Origin: Cloacibacterium sp.
GTDB taxonomy: Bacteria > Bacteroidota > Bacteroidia > Flavobacteriales > Weeksellaceae
Length of the DNA: 51,735 bases
Direction: 5' to 3'
Assembly: GCA_017995195.1 (NCBI GenBank)
Contig: JAGOJI010000004.1
Location: forward strand, 1 to 51,735
How positions within the stretch are numbered: the first letter of the stretch is position 1; every line of letters begins with the position of its first letter. The notes below the pieces were generated by a model. It was not told the DNA's origin. It saw only the letters and a list, made by a program, of their open reading frames with translations, and searched no databases. Shown here piece by piece: positions 7,860-17,401 of this stretch. The translations under genes were made by a program, and so were the position numbers.

Positions 7860-9227
7860 TTAGTAGGCTTTTTTGTCGCCAACAATCAGAATAAAAAGGG
7901 TTTTAAAAATAATAACGATATCCAAACTCAGGCTCCAATTCTTTACATAAAAGGCATCTGCCAAAATTCGGCTTTCCATTTCGGCATCGGCATTGCCTGA
8001 ATTTCCTCGGAATCCGCTTACTTGGGCGAGACCTGTAATACCCGGTTTCGCCATACTCCTGATGGTGTATCTCCCAATTTTCGGTCTATAATAATCGTCT
8101 ACCAAAAGCATGTGAGGTCTTGGTCCTACCACCGACATTTTTCCCCTTAGAACATTGAAAAACTGAGGAAATTCATCTAAACTGGTTCTGCGAAGAAATT
8201 TTCCTATGGTGGTTATTCTGGGGTCGTTTATTTCAGTAGTTTTTATGGAGGAGAAAGGATTTTCTACCATTGTGCGGAATTTGAAACACTCAAAAACCTC
8301 ATTGTGGTAGCCATATCTTTTTTGTCTGAAAAAAACAGGACCTTTACTGTCTATTTTTATAAGCAGCATAATGATAGGGAAAAGCCAGCTGCAAACAAAT
8401 ACCAAAACCAATAAAGAGAAAATAATGTCAACCGCTCTTTTTATAAAAAAATTGGAGTAGTAATCCAACGGAAATTTCGCGGGGGAGAGAATAGGTTGTG
8501 TAGAGATATAAGACAGTTCGTATTCGAAAAACTCAGGTTGAATTATGGGAGGAATAAGGCAAATGTTCATCTTGCTTTGTTCGGCTTCTCTAAACAGTTT
8601 GTCCTCAGTCTCTTTATCCAAATAGCTTTGAGAAGGCAAGAAAACGGTATGGATTTCCTGCTCTGTCCAAAAGCGTTTCAGTTTTTCTATATCTATATTT
8701 TCCTCAGGATATTCAATGATTTTGAATCCGTAATCTTTTCTTTGTAATAAAGTATTTCGGAGAAAATCTGTAGAGGTATTTCCGAATAGAAACATAGCGT
8801 TTCGGTAATTCTTGCCTTTGCTTCTCCAGTATTTCAAAGCGAAGAAAAGCATTGATTTTACCATTAAAATTATAAGAAAAAGAATAGAAAAATTCCAAAA
8901 ACTCTCGTATCCCAAAAACTCATTATTGCTCACTTTTGCCAGTAGAACAATACCCACAACAAACAGAAAGGTATGAGTGATAATTCTTTCGGCATAAAGG
9001 GTAAAAGTAAGATTTCTCGGGATACTGTACAGCTTGGTTCTACCGCTGAGAAGCATCCAAAAAAATAACAACAACATTCCCGAAACAAAATTGTCTACCG
9101 CTGTTATGTTGATGGATTTTTCGGGATTGCTTTGAATTTTAAAAAATACAAAAACTCCTGCAATCATCATGAGATCGACTATGATGATGAGTGATTTTAA
9201 ATATCTCGAATACCGAAGTCTTTGCAT
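7860..9227 (-). CDS. Polyprenyl glycosylphosphotransferase (initiating sugar-1-phosphate transferase)
   Basis: This 455-residue protein has four N-terminal membrane segments (about 11-29, 47-62, 83-98, 113-133), a central nucleotide-fold-like region (about 140-235) and a C-terminal WcaJ/WbaP-type catalytic domain starting with a membrane helix near 263-290. Catalytic-domain motifs are visible: KFRTM (316-320), DEFPQ (351-355), VGPRP (367-371) and KPGITGLAQV. Such enzymes transfer a sugar phosphate from UDP- or GDP-sugar to undecaprenyl phosphate and start capsule, exopolysaccharide or O-antigen synthesis. No other polysaccharide genes are next to it, so the end product cannot be named. Confidence 0.88.
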   Translation of the reverse strand: MQRLRYSRYLKSLIIIVDLMMIAGVFVFFKIQSNPEKSINITAVDNFVSGMLLLFFWMLLSGRTKLYSIPRNLTFTLYAERIITHTFLFVVGIVLLAKVSNNEFLGYESFWNFSILFLIILMVKSMLFFALKYWRSKGKNYRNAMFLFGNTSTDFLRNTLLQRKDYGFKIIEYPEENIDIEKLKRFWTEQEIHTVFLPSQSYLDKETEDKLFREAEQSKMNICLIPPIIQPEFFEYELSYISTQPILSPAKFPLDYYSNFFIKRAVDIIFSLLVLVFVCSWLFPIIMLLIKIDSKGPVFFRQKRYGYHNEVFECFKFRTMVENPFSSIKTTEINDPRITTIGKFLRRTSLDEFPQFFNVLRGKMSVVGPRPHMLLVDDYYRPKIGRYTIRSMAKPGITGLAQVSGFRGNSGNADAEMESRILADAFYVKNWSLSLDIVIIFKTLFILIVGDKKAY

Positions 9228-9237
9228 TTCACTAACT

Positions 9238-9861
9238 TTAAGGAATGTTCAGATATTTGTGCGTCTGCACAGAAACTTGCCACCGCGGGTTTGCAAGTAT
9301 AAAATCGGTTATTTTCGGGTACATTTCGTTTCGTTTACTCCATTCCGACTGAAGATAGAGTTTACAAGTTGGGGAAACTTTGGAGGCTTGTTCTTCGGCA
9401 AATTTAAAATCGTTGTTGTTGAAAACAATCACTTTCAGTTCATTAGCCTTAGGGTATATTTCTTCTTTGGGGAGTCCTGTTTTTTTTGGGGAAAGTGTTA
9501 TCCAATCCAGAGTTCCGCTCATGTCATAAGCTCCGGAAGTTTCTATGTGAATGGTACACCCCAGTTCCTTAAGTTTTTGAGTTAAAATTTCAAGATTCCA
9601 CATCAAAGGTTCGCCGCCCGTTAGCACAACCGTTTTGCAATATTTTGCAGCGGTTTCTGCAATTTCTTCGGCATTCATTAAAGGGTGAAGGTCTGGGTTC
9701 CAGCTCTCCTTCACATCGCACCAGTGACAACCAACATCGCAGCCGCCTAATCGGATAAAATAAGCTGCTTTTCCCGTATGAGCTCCTTCTCCTTGTAAAG
9801 TGTAAAAATGCTCCATAACGGGGAGCATTTTTCCTTCTTTTAGTAGTATATCTTGTTCCAT
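9238..9861 (-). CDS. queE: 7-carboxy-7-deazaguanine synthase (radical SAM)
   Basis: This 207-residue radical SAM protein converts 6-carboxytetrahydropterin to 7-carboxy-7-deazaguanine in queuosine (tRNA) biosynthesis. The iron-sulfur motif is C41-x3-C45-x2-C48 (RLGGCDVGCHWCDV). The HFYTLQGEGAHTG start and TGGEPLM (SAM contact) match QueE. Length fits the compact family. It lies 10 bases upstream of the sugar-transferase gene on the same strand, so the two may be co-transcribed although their functions differ. Confidence 0.92.
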   Translation of the reverse strand: MEQDILLKEGKMLPVMEHFYTLQGEGAHTGKAAYFIRLGGCDVGCHWCDVKESWNPDLHPLMNAEEIAETAAKYCKTVVLTGGEPLMWNLEILTQKLKELGCTIHIETSGAYDMSGTLDWITLSPKKTGLPKEEIYPKANELKVIVFNNNDFKFAEEQASKVSPTCKLYLQSEWSKRNEMYPKITDFILANPRWQVSVQTHKYLNIP

Positions 9862-10203
9862 GTTGTTTTGTGTAGCGAGTTGTTATTCTATTTTAATTCA
9901 AGTTTTAATGAAAAGAATATTGATAATCAACTTGTTAAATTAACGAAGAGTAAAGCCCAAATTTAGTAAAAAAAATCAACTCTCTATTTGGGCTAAAGTA
10001 TGTTCGAAAAATATAAAATCTGGAATAAAATGGGAAACCTTTCCAAATGATTATCAAATATATCTATCAAAAATAATAGATAAAATAACTTTTATCTATA
10101 TTGAAACTAAATTGAGTTGAAGCACAAGAATAGGTCTTAAAATTTGTATTTTTGTAAAAATAAAACCATAACCATAATAATAACCACAAAAAAATTCCAA
10201 AAA
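9862..10203. other. 342-bp divergent intergenic region, queE to aconitase
   Basis: This AT-rich region contains no gene I can support. It holds a 9-bp perfect stem AGCCCAAAT (9954-9962) / ATTTGGGCT (9986-9994) with a 23-base loop, a small GGAAA/TTTCC palindrome near 10032-10044, and a 10-bp perfect inverted repeat ATAGATAAAA / TTTTATCTAT (10076-10099). TATTTTTG at 10147-10154 could be the -7 box for aconitase, but no good -33 box is placed before it. Confidence 0.6.
10076..10099. promoter_or_regulatory. 10-bp inverted repeat upstream of aconitase (possible operator)
   Basis: ATAGATAAAA (10076-10085), spacer TAAC, then TTTTATCTAT (10090-10099) form a perfect dyad. It lies about 48 bases before the candidate -7 box TATTTTTG (10147-10154). 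The spacing and symmetry suit a dimeric regulator site, but chance in AT-rich DNA is possible. Confidence 0.4.
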
Positions 10204-12468
10204 ATGACTTTCGATTTTGAAATGATTCAAAAAGTTTATGCTGATTTTAACAATCGTGTAGATGCTGCAAGACAGTTTATGGGACGCCCATTAACTTATT
10301 CAGAAAAGATACTTTGTGCCCACTTGCATTCTTCTCAACAGGCAAATGCCTTTAAAAGAGGAGAGTCTTACGTAGATTTTGCACCCGATAGAGTTGCTAT
10401 GCAAGATGCCACAGCTCAGATGGCATTGTTGCAATTTATGCAAGCGGGTAAGAAGAAGGTAGCCGTTCCTTCCACCGTTCATGCTGACCACCTTATTCAG
10501 GCGAGAGTGGGTGCTACCAAAGATTTGCAGGAAGCTAACAATAAAAACAACGAAGTTTACCAATTTCTTCAATCGGTTTCCAACAAGTATGGTATAGGAT
10601 TCTGGAAGCCTGGTGCAGGAATTATTCATCAAGTGGTTTTAGAAAACTATGCTTTTCCGGGCGGAATGATGATAGGAACCGACTCGCATACTCCCAATGC
10701 CGGAGGCTTGGGTATGGTAGCCATAGGTGTAGGTGGAGCAGATGCAGTAGATGTAATGGCAGGAATGCCTTGGGAACTGAAATTTCCGAAAATAATAGGT
10801 GTAAAGCTAACCGGAAGACTCAACGGGTGGGCTTCACCAAAAGATGTGATCCTAAAAGTAGCAGGAATCCTTACCGTAAAAGGAGGAACAGGAGCTATTA
10901 TGGAATATTTTGGAGAAGGAGCAGATTCTCTTTCTTGTACCGGTAAAGGAACTATTTGTAATATGGGAGCAGAAATTGGGGCTACTACTTCTATTTTTGC
11001 TTACGATCACAATATGGCCATGTACCTTACCGCAACCGGAAGAGAAAACGTTGCTAAAGCAGCAGATGAGATTAAACTCAACCTGAAGCCGGACAGAGAG
11101 GTATACGAAAACCCCGAAAAATACTATGATCAGGTTATTGAAATTAATTTAGATGAATTAGAGCCATATTTAAACGGACCTTTCTCTCCGGATATTGCTA
11201 CGCCTATTTCTCAAATGAAAGAATTGGCAGAGAAAAACGGCTGGCCTACCAAGGTAGAAGTAGGGCTTATAGGATCGTGTACCAACTCTTCTTACCAAGA
11301 TATTGCAAGAGCTGCCTCTGTAGCTAAACAAGCGAAAGAGAAAAACTTGGCAGTTGCCGCAGAGTATACTATTACTCCGGGTTCCGAATTGGTAAGATAT
11401 ACCGTAGAGCGAGACGGTTTCCTTAATACATTTGCCGAAATTGGAGGGAAAGTATTTGCGAATGCTTGTGGACCTTGTATTGGGCAATGGGCAAGAGAAG
11501 GAGCTGAAAGACAAGAAAAAAATACCATTGTTCATTCATTTAACAGAAATTTCTCCAAAAGGGCAGACGGAAACCCTAATACCTACGCCTTTGTCGCTTC
11601 TCCGGAACTGGTAACAGCTTTGGCAATTGCAGGAGATCTTACCTTCGACCCGAGAAAAGACAAACTGAAAAATAGAAACGGAGAAGAAGTAATGTTGGAC
11701 GAACCTAAGGGCGATAATCTGCCAAGCAGAGGTTTCGATGTAGAAGATGCCGGCTATGTAGCTCCTGCAGAAGACGGAACTCAGGTGCAGGTAGCAGTTT
11801 CTCCGGAATCAGACAGACTTCAGCTTTTAGATAATTTCCAAGCATGGGACGGTAAGAATATTACCGGAGCTCGGTTACTTATAAAAGCCTACGGAAAGTG
11901 TACTACCGACCATATTTCTATGGCAGGTCCTTGGCTAAAATACCGAGGTCATTTAGATAATATTGCCAATAACACGCTTATTGGAGCTGTGAATGCTTTC
12001 AATATGGAAGTAAATAAAGTAAAAAACTTTGTTACCGATGGCTATATGGAAGTTCCGGCTTCGGCAAGAGCCTACAAAGCTGCCGGAATCCCTACTGTAA
12101 TTGTTGGAGACTACAACTATGGCGAAGGTTCCTCTCGTGAACATGCTGCAATGCAACCACGCCATTTGGGTGTAAGAGCGGTTTTGGTAAAGTCTTTTGC
12201 CAGAATCCACGAAACCAATCTGAAAAAGCAAGGAATGCTCGCTCTTACTTTCCAGAATGAGAACGATTATGACAAGATAAAAGAAGATGATATCATCAAT
12301 TTTGTGGACTTAGAAAGTTTTGCACCGGAAAAACCATTGACGCTGGAATTGGTTCATGCTGATGGAAGTAAAGAAAATATTATGGCTAACCATACCTACA
12401 ATGCAGGACAAATAGAATGGTTTAAAGCAGGATCTGCACTCAACCTGATTAAATTACAAGAAAAGTAA
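10204..12468 (+). CDS. acn: Aconitate hydratase, mitochondrial-type
   Basis: This enzyme isomerises citrate to isocitrate in the TCA cycle. With the start at the ATG before TFDFEMIQ (10204) the protein has 754 residues, the length of the mitochondrial-type aconitases used by Bacteroidota. The 4Fe-4S ligands are Cys359 (GSCTNSS), Cys422 and Cys425 (ACGPCIGQW), one residue from the numbering of the mature mitochondrial enzyme. The swivel domain carries [14 protein letters not shown] with the substrate-binding Ser and Arg. An in-frame start 20 codons upstream (10144) gives a non-homologous tail and overlaps the putative -7 box, so it is not preferred. The gene is followed by its own terminator. 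Confidence 0.95.
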   Translation: MTFDFEMIQKVYADFNNRVDAARQFMGRPLTYSEKILCAHLHSSQQANAFKRGESYVDFAPDRVAMQDATAQMALLQFMQAGKKKVAVPSTVHADHLIQARVGATKDLQEANNKNNEVYQFLQSVSNKYGIGFWKPGAGIIHQVVLENYAFPGGMMIGTDSHTPNAGGLGMVAIGVGGADAVDVMAGMPWELKFPKIIGVKLTGRLNGWASPKDVILKVAGILTVKGGTGAIMEYFGEGADSLSCTGKGTICNMGAEIGATTSIFAYDHNMAMYLTATGRENVAKAADEIKLNLKPDREVYENPEKYYDQVIEINLDELEPYLNGPFSPDIATPISQMKELAEKNGWPTKVEVGLIGSCTNSSYQDIARAASVAKQAKEKNLAVAAEYTITPGSELVRYTVERDGFLNTFAEIGGKVFANACGPCIGQWAREGAERQEKNTIVHSFNRNFSKRADGNPNTYAFVASPELVTALAIAGDLTFDPRKDKLKNRNGEEVMLDEPKGDNLPSRGFDVEDAGYVAPAEDGTQVQVAVSPESDRLQLLDNFQAWDGKNITGARLLIKAYGKCTTDHISMAGPWLKYRGHLDNIANNTLIGAVNAFNMEVNKVKNFVTDGYMEVPASARAYKAAGIPTVIVGDYNYGEGSSREHAAMQPRHLGVRAVLVKSFARIHETNLKKQGMLALTFQNENDYDKIKEDDIINFVDLESFAPEKPLTLELVHADGSKENIMANHTYNAGQIEWFKAGSALNLIKLQEK

Positions 12469-12490
12469 ATTTTCTTTATTATTAAATATC

Positions 12491-12528
12491 AAAGTCCCTA
12501 TTCTAAAAAAATGAATAGGGATTTTTTT
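12491..12528 (+). terminator. Rho-independent terminator of aconitase
   Basis: TCCCTATTC (12495-12503) pairs perfectly with GAATAGGGA (12513-12521) around a 9-base A-rich loop and is followed by seven T. It starts 26 bases after the acn stop. Confidence 0.88.
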
Positions 12529-12719
12529 GTAGAAAATTATTATCTATTTAGTAAAATTATAATACAACCCCCAAAAACATGATGACATCGTTTTTCTTTA
12601 ATAACAAACTATAATGAGTCGATTATATATAAAGTCTTGTATAAAGTACAATATACTTATTATTAATGACTTAAAATTCGGATTCTGTAATTGTTCAACC
12701 TCAATGATTTCAAGTTCGT

Positions 12720-13841
12720 TTAGGTTTTTGTGTTGAGCAAAATTTTATTGTCAGTAAAGAGAAGAGCATTGTTAGGAAAGTCTAAAGAAGTTAATTCTTT
12801 AATCGCTTTAAAGGCTTGAGCATTCTCATCTATTTGAAGTCCTGCTGATTTGGTTTGTTTAGTAGAAATAACATGGGCGAAAAGAAAATTACCTTTCCTG
12901 TCTACTTTAATGTCCAGAATAGGAGCAATTCCATTGGGACCTTTAAGGTTAAACTTACCGTAGGTATTGAAGTTTCCTAAACTATAAGCAATCAGCTTAT
13001 CTTTATATACTTCTACTGCCCGTGTTACATGCGGACCGTGTCCCAGAACAATGTCTGCTCCTGCATCGACCACCGAATGAGCAAAATGATGTACATCTCC
13101 TCTGTTTTCACCATAAAAAATCTCTTTTGTTTTAGGAACTCGGGTATGTTTTGCTCCTTCGGCTCCTCCATGGAAAGAGACGATAACAATATCCGATTTC
13201 GTTTTCAGATCTTTTACCAGTTCTTGGGCTTCCGAAATTTTGTTGATGGAAACCGTATTTTTGTTTGGGGCAAAGGCACAGAAACCATATTTTACACCTT
13301 CTATTTCAAAAATATCGTAAGGTTTTTCTGTTTGTCCGGCGTAGTGAATATTCAAATCATCTAAAATTTCGGCGGTTTTTTTTCTTCCTGCGTTACCAAA
13401 ATCGCCTACGTGGTTGTTGGCAATGCTTAGGGTATTGAAACCTGCGTCTTTGATGACTTTACCGTATCGGGTTGGCATTCTAAAAGCGTAGCAAGTTACT
13501 ACATTACTCTTTTTGTGGTGGTCTTTACATTTTTCGGAATCTCCCTGGTCTAAAAAACAGCCTTCAAGATTGCCGAAAACAACATTACCTTTTAGATATT
13601 CCTTAACCTTATCAAAACTTCTAATTCCGTCATCTTTTGGTAAATAGGCTTTTGATGGGAACGCTGAACCTATCATTATATCTCCTACAGCCACAATATG
13701 GAGCGTATCTTTTTGAGGAGTTGCCATTTCTTTTGCAAGCTCTGGCTTAGGGACAGATGTTCTTTTTTGTTCTTTTTCACAACTAAAAAAGAGAATGTAA
13801 CTGGTTATTAAAGCAACAAAAATATTTAGTGATTTTGCCAT
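12720..13841 (-). CDS. CapA-family (poly-gamma-glutamate synthesis type) lipoprotein
   Basis: This 373-residue protein begins with a hydrophobic signal and a lipobox-like FFSC (Cys21), so it is probably lipid-anchored. The body matches the PGA_cap/CapA metallophosphoesterase-like fold: VAVGDIMIGSAFP near the start, FGNLEGCF, SIANNHVGDFG, VSFHGGAEG, GADIVLGHGPHVTRAVE and YSLGNF. In Bacillus CapA takes part in anchoring or release of poly-gamma-glutamate. Bacteroidota carry many CapA-like proteins without other cap genes, and none are next to this one, so its substrate is unknown. Confidence 0.85.
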   Translation of the reverse strand: MAKSLNIFVALITSYILFFSCEKEQKRTSVPKPELAKEMATPQKDTLHIVAVGDIMIGSAFPSKAYLPKDDGIRSFDKVKEYLKGNVVFGNLEGCFLDQGDSEKCKDHHKKSNVVTCYAFRMPTRYGKVIKDAGFNTLSIANNHVGDFGNAGRKKTAEILDDLNIHYAGQTEKPYDIFEIEGVKYGFCAFAPNKNTVSINKISEAQELVKDLKTKSDIVIVSFHGGAEGAKHTRVPKTKEIFYGENRGDVHHFAHSVVDAGADIVLGHGPHVTRAVEVYKDKLIAYSLGNFNTYGKFNLKGPNGIAPILDIKVDRKGNFLFAHVISTKQTKSAGLQIDENAQAFKAIKELTSLDFPNNALLFTDNKILLNTKT

Positions 13842-13863
13842 ATTGAGTTTTTTAATCGGAGCT

Positions 13864-15048
13864 TTATTTTATACGGAGAACTTCTTTTGCCAGTTCTATC
13901 ATTTTGGGTTCTCCTGTATATTTTCCTTTTTCGTCGGAAAGTTTTACGGTAGGAATCCATTCATTATTGGCTCCCAAAACCCCTGTGAGTTTCATTACAA
14001 TATTCATTGGCGTTAGTCCGACATCATTGGTTAAGTTGGTTCCTATCCCAAACGAAATGCCTATTTTTCCTCTACAGGCTTTGGTGATTTCGGATACTTT
14101 TTCCAAATTCAAATTATCGGAAAATATAATGTATTTAAACAGGGGATTAATGCCGTGTTTTTCGTAGTGTTTAATAGTTTTTTTGGCAAATTCAATAGGA
14201 TCGCCGCTATCGTGTCGTACTCCATCAAAAAGTTTCGCAAATTTCTTGTCGAATTGCTGAAAAAACACATCGGTAGTATAGGTGTCCGATAGGGCTACTC
14301 CCAAGTCTCCTCTGTACACATCTACCCAATGCTCTAAGGAAAGGGCGTTTGCCATCTTAAAACCGTACATAGCTCCGTGAAACATAAACCACTCATGGGC
14401 ATGCGTGCCGATAGGTTTTACTCCATATTCCATTGCCAAATGTACATTGGAAGAACCTATGAATGTAGAATTGCTCTGTCTCGTAAGTGCTTCCATTACC
14501 ATGCGGTGTACTTTGTAGGAATGTCTTCTTCTTGTGCCAAATTCAGCGAAATTAACCCCTAATTCTGTGAGTTGACGGGTCTTTTCTAAGGTTTTGTTGA
14601 TAATTTCCTCGTTAGACTGTCGCTGCATATGGTTCATTTCATAGTGCAACTCACTTATCAGAGCCAACAAAGGTACTTCCCAAAGAATAGTACGGTACCA
14701 AAATCCTTCTACTGTAACTTCAAGATTATTCCCTATTTGTTTTATTTTTACTTCCGAAGGGTCGTAATGGTAACCTTCTAAAAAATCAAGATAAGGCAGG
14801 TTGAGGTAAGGGCAAGTTTTTTTCAGAAACTCTTTTTCTTCTTTAGTTAGGTGGAGAAGAGCCATGTTGTTTACTGCTTTTTGTAGCTCTTCTGCAAAAC
14901 CTTCGGGGAAGAAATGTTTTCCTCGGTTGATGAATTCATACTTTACTCGGTCATCGGGAAAAAGTTTTACCACAGCACATTGCATGGTGATTTTGTAAAA
15001 ATCGTTATCGAGAATAGAAGAGAATGGGCTATTGTTGTGAGAAAGCAT
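13864..15048 (-). CDS. pncB: Nicotinate phosphoribosyltransferase
   Basis: This enzyme joins nicotinate to PRPP, giving nicotinate mononucleotide in the NAD salvage (Preiss-Handler) pathway. The start MLSHNNSPFSSILDNDFYKITMQ region is typical for PncB (LDNDFYK-TMQ). The upstream in-frame codons to 15093 are not homologous, so I start at 15048, giving 394 residues. GTHAHEW contains the histidine that is phosphorylated in the family, and FGTRRRHS and VRHDSGDP bind PRPP or nicotinate. TATTTTTG on the minus strand at 15064-15071 may be a -7 box very close to the start. Confidence 0.93.
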   Translation of the reverse strand: MLSHNNSPFSSILDNDFYKITMQCAVVKLFPDDRVKYEFINRGKHFFPEGFAEELQKAVNNMALLHLTKEEKEFLKKTCPYLNLPYLDFLEGYHYDPSEVKIKQIGNNLEVTVEGFWYRTILWEVPLLALISELHYEMNHMQRQSNEEIINKTLEKTRQLTELGVNFAEFGTRRRHSYKVHRMVMEALTRQSNSTFIGSSNVHLAMEYGVKPIGTHAHEWFMFHGAMYGFKMANALSLEHWVDVYRGDLGVALSDTYTTDVFFQQFDKKFAKLFDGVRHDSGDPIEFAKKTIKHYEKHGINPLFKYIIFSDNLNLEKVSEITKACRGKIGISFGIGTNLTNDVGLTPMNIVMKLTGVLGANNEWIPTVKLSDEKGKYTGEPKMIELAKEVLRIK

Positions 15049-15094
15049 TGGCTCAAATTTTAGCAAAAATATTAAATACTTGCCAATGTACACG

Positions 15095-15128
15095 AAAAAA
15101 GCCTTTCAATTTCTCGAAAGGCTTTTTT
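15095..15128 (-). terminator. Terminator of rpmE2 (symmetrical)
   Basis: AAAAAAGCCTTTC (15095-15107) and GAAAGGCTTTTTT (15116-15128) form a perfect 13-bp stem with an 8-base loop. The T-run on the minus strand ends rpmE2 transcripts before pncB. It is symmetrical and could work both ways. Confidence 0.88.
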
Positions 15129-15150
15129 ATTGAGATGAAAATCTGCTTAA

Positions 15151-15402
15151 TTATTTAGCAAATTTCTTGTATTTGTTCATGAATTTATCAACTCTACCTG
15201 CGGTATCAACCAATTTCACCTTACCTGTATAGAATGGGTGAGAAGTAGAAGAGATTTCCATTTTTACCAAAGGGTATTCGGCACCTTCGTACTGAATGGT
15301 GTCTTTAGTTTCTGTAGTAGATTTGCAAAGAAACATTTCGTCGTTACTCATATCTTTGAATACAACTAATCTATAATTGCTTGGGTGGATATCCTTTTTC
15401 AT
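15151..15402 (-). CDS. rpmE2: 50S ribosomal protein L31, type B (zinc-independent)
   Basis: This 83-residue protein matches type B L31: [19 protein letters not shown] at the start and [24 protein letters not shown] in the middle. It lacks the CxxC zinc ribbon of type A, so it can work without zinc. The gene is monocistronic, with a good promoter upstream and a strong terminator downstream. Confidence 0.95.
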   Translation of the reverse strand: MKKDIHPSNYRLVVFKDMSNDEMFLCKSTTETKDTIQYEGAEYPLVKMEISSTSHPFYTGKVKLVDTAGRVDKFMNKYKKFAK

Positions 15403-15475
15403 TTTAAAGTTTATTTAAATTTATTGTAATCAGCGTTAGTAATGGATCACGCTTTTTGTTCTAAATTTTAGATTG

Positions 15476-15506
15476 CAAAAGTAATCATATTTTTTTAATC
15501 TGCAAA
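15476..15506 (-). promoter_or_regulatory. Promoter of rpmE2
   Basis: Read on the minus strand, TTTG (15503-15506), a 19-base spacer and TACTTTTG (15476-15483) match the Bacteroidota sigma-ABfr consensus closely. Transcription would start near 15469, about 66 bases before the rpmE2 ATG. Confidence 0.75.
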
Positions 15507-15532
15507 TTCTTATTTAATATTTTTCACAGACT

Positions 15533-15562
15533 TTTGGTTGTAGAAAAATTTGTGTAGTTTTG
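15533..15562 (+). promoter_or_regulatory. Promoter of the beta-helix lipoprotein gene
   Basis: TTTG (15533-15536), an 18-base spacer and TAGTTTTG (15555-15562) fit the Bacteroidota promoter consensus. The start codon at 15589 is 26 bases downstream. It lies back-to-back with the rpmE2 promoter. Confidence 0.65.
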
Positions 15563-15588
15563 GGTTGAATTATATAAGCCTTTACTTC

Positions 15589-16986
15589 ATGAAGCCGAAA
15601 CTGATTTTTGGACTGCTTTTTTGGGTGTTTTTTGTCATTGTTTCGTGCAACAGAGATAATTTTGACTTTCAAGCTCCTTCTCAGGCTCTTAGATTTTCCA
15701 AAGACACCATTCTTTGCGATACAGTCTACAATCAAGTTCGCTCCGAAACTTATATGCTCAAAGTATACAATAAGGAAGATAAAGATGTGCGGATTCCCAA
15801 GATTTTTTTGGAACAGGGTACAGCTTCGCAGTACAGAATAAATATAGATGGGAAAGCAGGTTATAACTTTGAAAATATACCGCTTCGGGCAAAAGACAGC
15901 TTGCTTATTTTTATAGAAATAGCTCCCAATTCTACGGCTACACAGGCTATTGCAAAAGATAGGATTTTATTTGCAAATCCGGCGGGGCAGCAACACGTAA
16001 CCTTGCTTTCGGTGGTTCAAGATGCTGAGTTTTTTGTGAGTACTGCCGATCAGCCCAAAATCATAAGTGCCAATACTACTTGGGATAGCACCAAAGTCAA
16101 AATTATTTTAGGTGAACTCAGTATTGCCGATGGAGTTTCTTTGAATATAGAACAAGGAACTAAGGTGTATTTTATGAAAAATAGTGGGCTGAAAATAGGC
16201 AAAAATGCCTCATTGAATGTGAATGGAAAACTAAATGCTGAAGTAGTTCTGCGTGGTGAGAGAAACGAAACAAGATATGATACTTTACCTAAAAACTGGA
16301 ACGGAATTTCGCTCGAAAAAGGAGCCTTGTTGAATATGAATTATGCTAGAGTTTTTGGCGGAACTACAGGCTTGTCGCTCAACCATGCTACGGCAAACAT
16401 CAAAAATACCATTGTTCATACCTTTCAGGATTATGGTATTTATGGGATAAATGCGAAGGTATATGCCGAAAATTTAGTCATGAACAATTGTGGACGAGCC
16501 AATATAGGCATTTTTAAAGGTGGAAATTACGAATTTTTGCACACTACTTTGGCAAATTATTGGGATTTGGCTGCTACTTCGGCATTGGCAATTTATGCCC
16601 AAAATGACTGGAAAAACAATAGCGGAGTTACCGAAACGGCTTCTTTGGTATTGAGTTTTAAAAATTCCATTGCTTATACGCATGCCAGCAACGCTATTGA
16701 ATTTAAGCCAACCAGCGGACAAGTTTTTAATTATCTTTTCGAAAACTCACTTATCCGTTTTGCTGTAGGTTCGGGATATAGTTGGGACGGGAATACGGCG
16801 ATTGTCAATTCTATTCAGAATCAAGATCCTCAATTTTTGAATTTCTATACCGAAAAAATGAACCTGAGAATAGCCGAATCTTCGCCGGCGAAGGCTAAAG
16901 GAAAAGTAGCAACGGCACAGCAGGTTCCTTTAGATATTAAGGGAATGAGTAGAACTTCCTTGCCAAGTTTAGGAGCTTACCAATAG
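15589..16986 (+). CDS. Exported lipoprotein with parallel beta-helix-like repeats
   Basis: This 465-residue protein starts with a lipoprotein signal peptide (MKPKLIFGLLFWVFFVIVSC, Cys20). The in-frame start at 15550 would add residues ahead of the signal and overlap the promoter, so I reject it. The N-terminal part (about 30-150) looks like beta-sandwich material (LRFSKDTILCDTVYNQ, YRINIDG). From about 160 on there are repeated turns (GISLEKGALLNMNYARVFGGTTGLSL, IKNTIVHTFQDYGIYGINAKVYAENLVMNNCG) typical of a right-handed parallel beta-helix. Flavobacteria carry such surface lipoproteins commonly; the ligand is unknown. It heads a plus-strand run with the MazG-like gene and aroA. Confidence 0.8.
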   Translation: MKPKLIFGLLFWVFFVIVSCNRDNFDFQAPSQALRFSKDTILCDTVYNQVRSETYMLKVYNKEDKDVRIPKIFLEQGTASQYRINIDGKAGYNFENIPLRAKDSLLIFIEIAPNSTATQAIAKDRILFANPAGQQHVTLLSVVQDAEFFVSTADQPKIISANTTWDSTKVKIILGELSIADGVSLNIEQGTKVYFMKNSGLKIGKNASLNVNGKLNAEVVLRGERNETRYDTLPKNWNGISLEKGALLNMNYARVFGGTTGLSLNHATANIKNTIVHTFQDYGIYGINAKVYAENLVMNNCGRANIGIFKGGNYEFLHTTLANYWDLAATSALAIYAQNDWKNNSGVTETASLVLSFKNSIAYTHASNAIEFKPTSGQVFNYLFENSLIRFAVGSGYSWDGNTAIVNSIQNQDPQFLNFYTEKMNLRIAESSPAKAKGKVATAQQVPLDIKGMSRTSLPSLGAYQ

Positions 16987-17069
16987 ACCTGTGCAATTGC
17001 AACAATTCTTTATAAGCAGTACTCTAAAATCAATATCAAATCTTGAAAAAAAATATTTTCGCTAACAAA

Positions 17070-17396
17070 ATGGAAATCAATTCTTTACAAAAAAAGGTAG
17101 ATGAGTGGATAAAAACTATTGGCGTTCGGTATTTCAATGAATTAACCAATATGGCAATGCTTACAGAAGAAGTAGGAGAAGTAGCACGAATTATAGCTCG
17201 GCGTTATGGAGAGCAGTCGGAGAAAGAAAGTGACCGCTCCAAAGACTTGGGAGAAGAACTTGCCGATGTCTTGTTTGTTACCTTATGCCTTGCCAACCAA
17301 ACGGGTGTTGATTTGCAAGCTGCTTTCGACAAAAAAATGAAAATAAAAACCGAGCGAGATGCCGATAGACACGCCAACAACGAAAAACTGAAATAA
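17070..17396 (+). CDS. MazG-like nucleotide pyrophosphohydrolase
   Basis: This 108-residue protein is one MazG-type helical domain. The metal-binding residues are visible as EEVGE (Glu34, Glu37) and EELADVLF (Glu63, Asp66), the ExxE...ExxD pattern of all-alpha NTP pyrophosphatases. The family hydrolyses nucleoside triphosphates, often non-canonical ones, to monophosphates. I start at the ATG at 17070; the upstream TTG at 17043 adds only a non-conserved stretch. It ends 5 bases before aroA, so the two are probably in one operon. Confidence 0.86.
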   Translation: MEINSLQKKVDEWIKTIGVRYFNELTNMAMLTEEVGEVARIIARRYGEQSEKESDRSKDLGEELADVLFVTLCLANQTGVDLQAAFDKKMKIKTERDADRHANNEKLK

Positions 17397-17401
17397 TTTC
17401 C

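Noticed and set aside
9169-9585. Plus-strand open frame of 138 codons over the queE/sugar-transferase junction
   Set aside because: It is antisense to two well-supported genes whose motifs account for the region; its product has no domain or signal features.
11170-11535. Minus-strand open frames within aconitase
   Set aside because: They overlap the iron-sulfur ligand region of a full-length aconitase and are chance frames.
15514-15735. Minus-strand 73-codon frame across the promoter region and the beta-helix gene start
   Set aside because: It overlaps a signal peptide on the other strand and both promoters, and its product shows no features.
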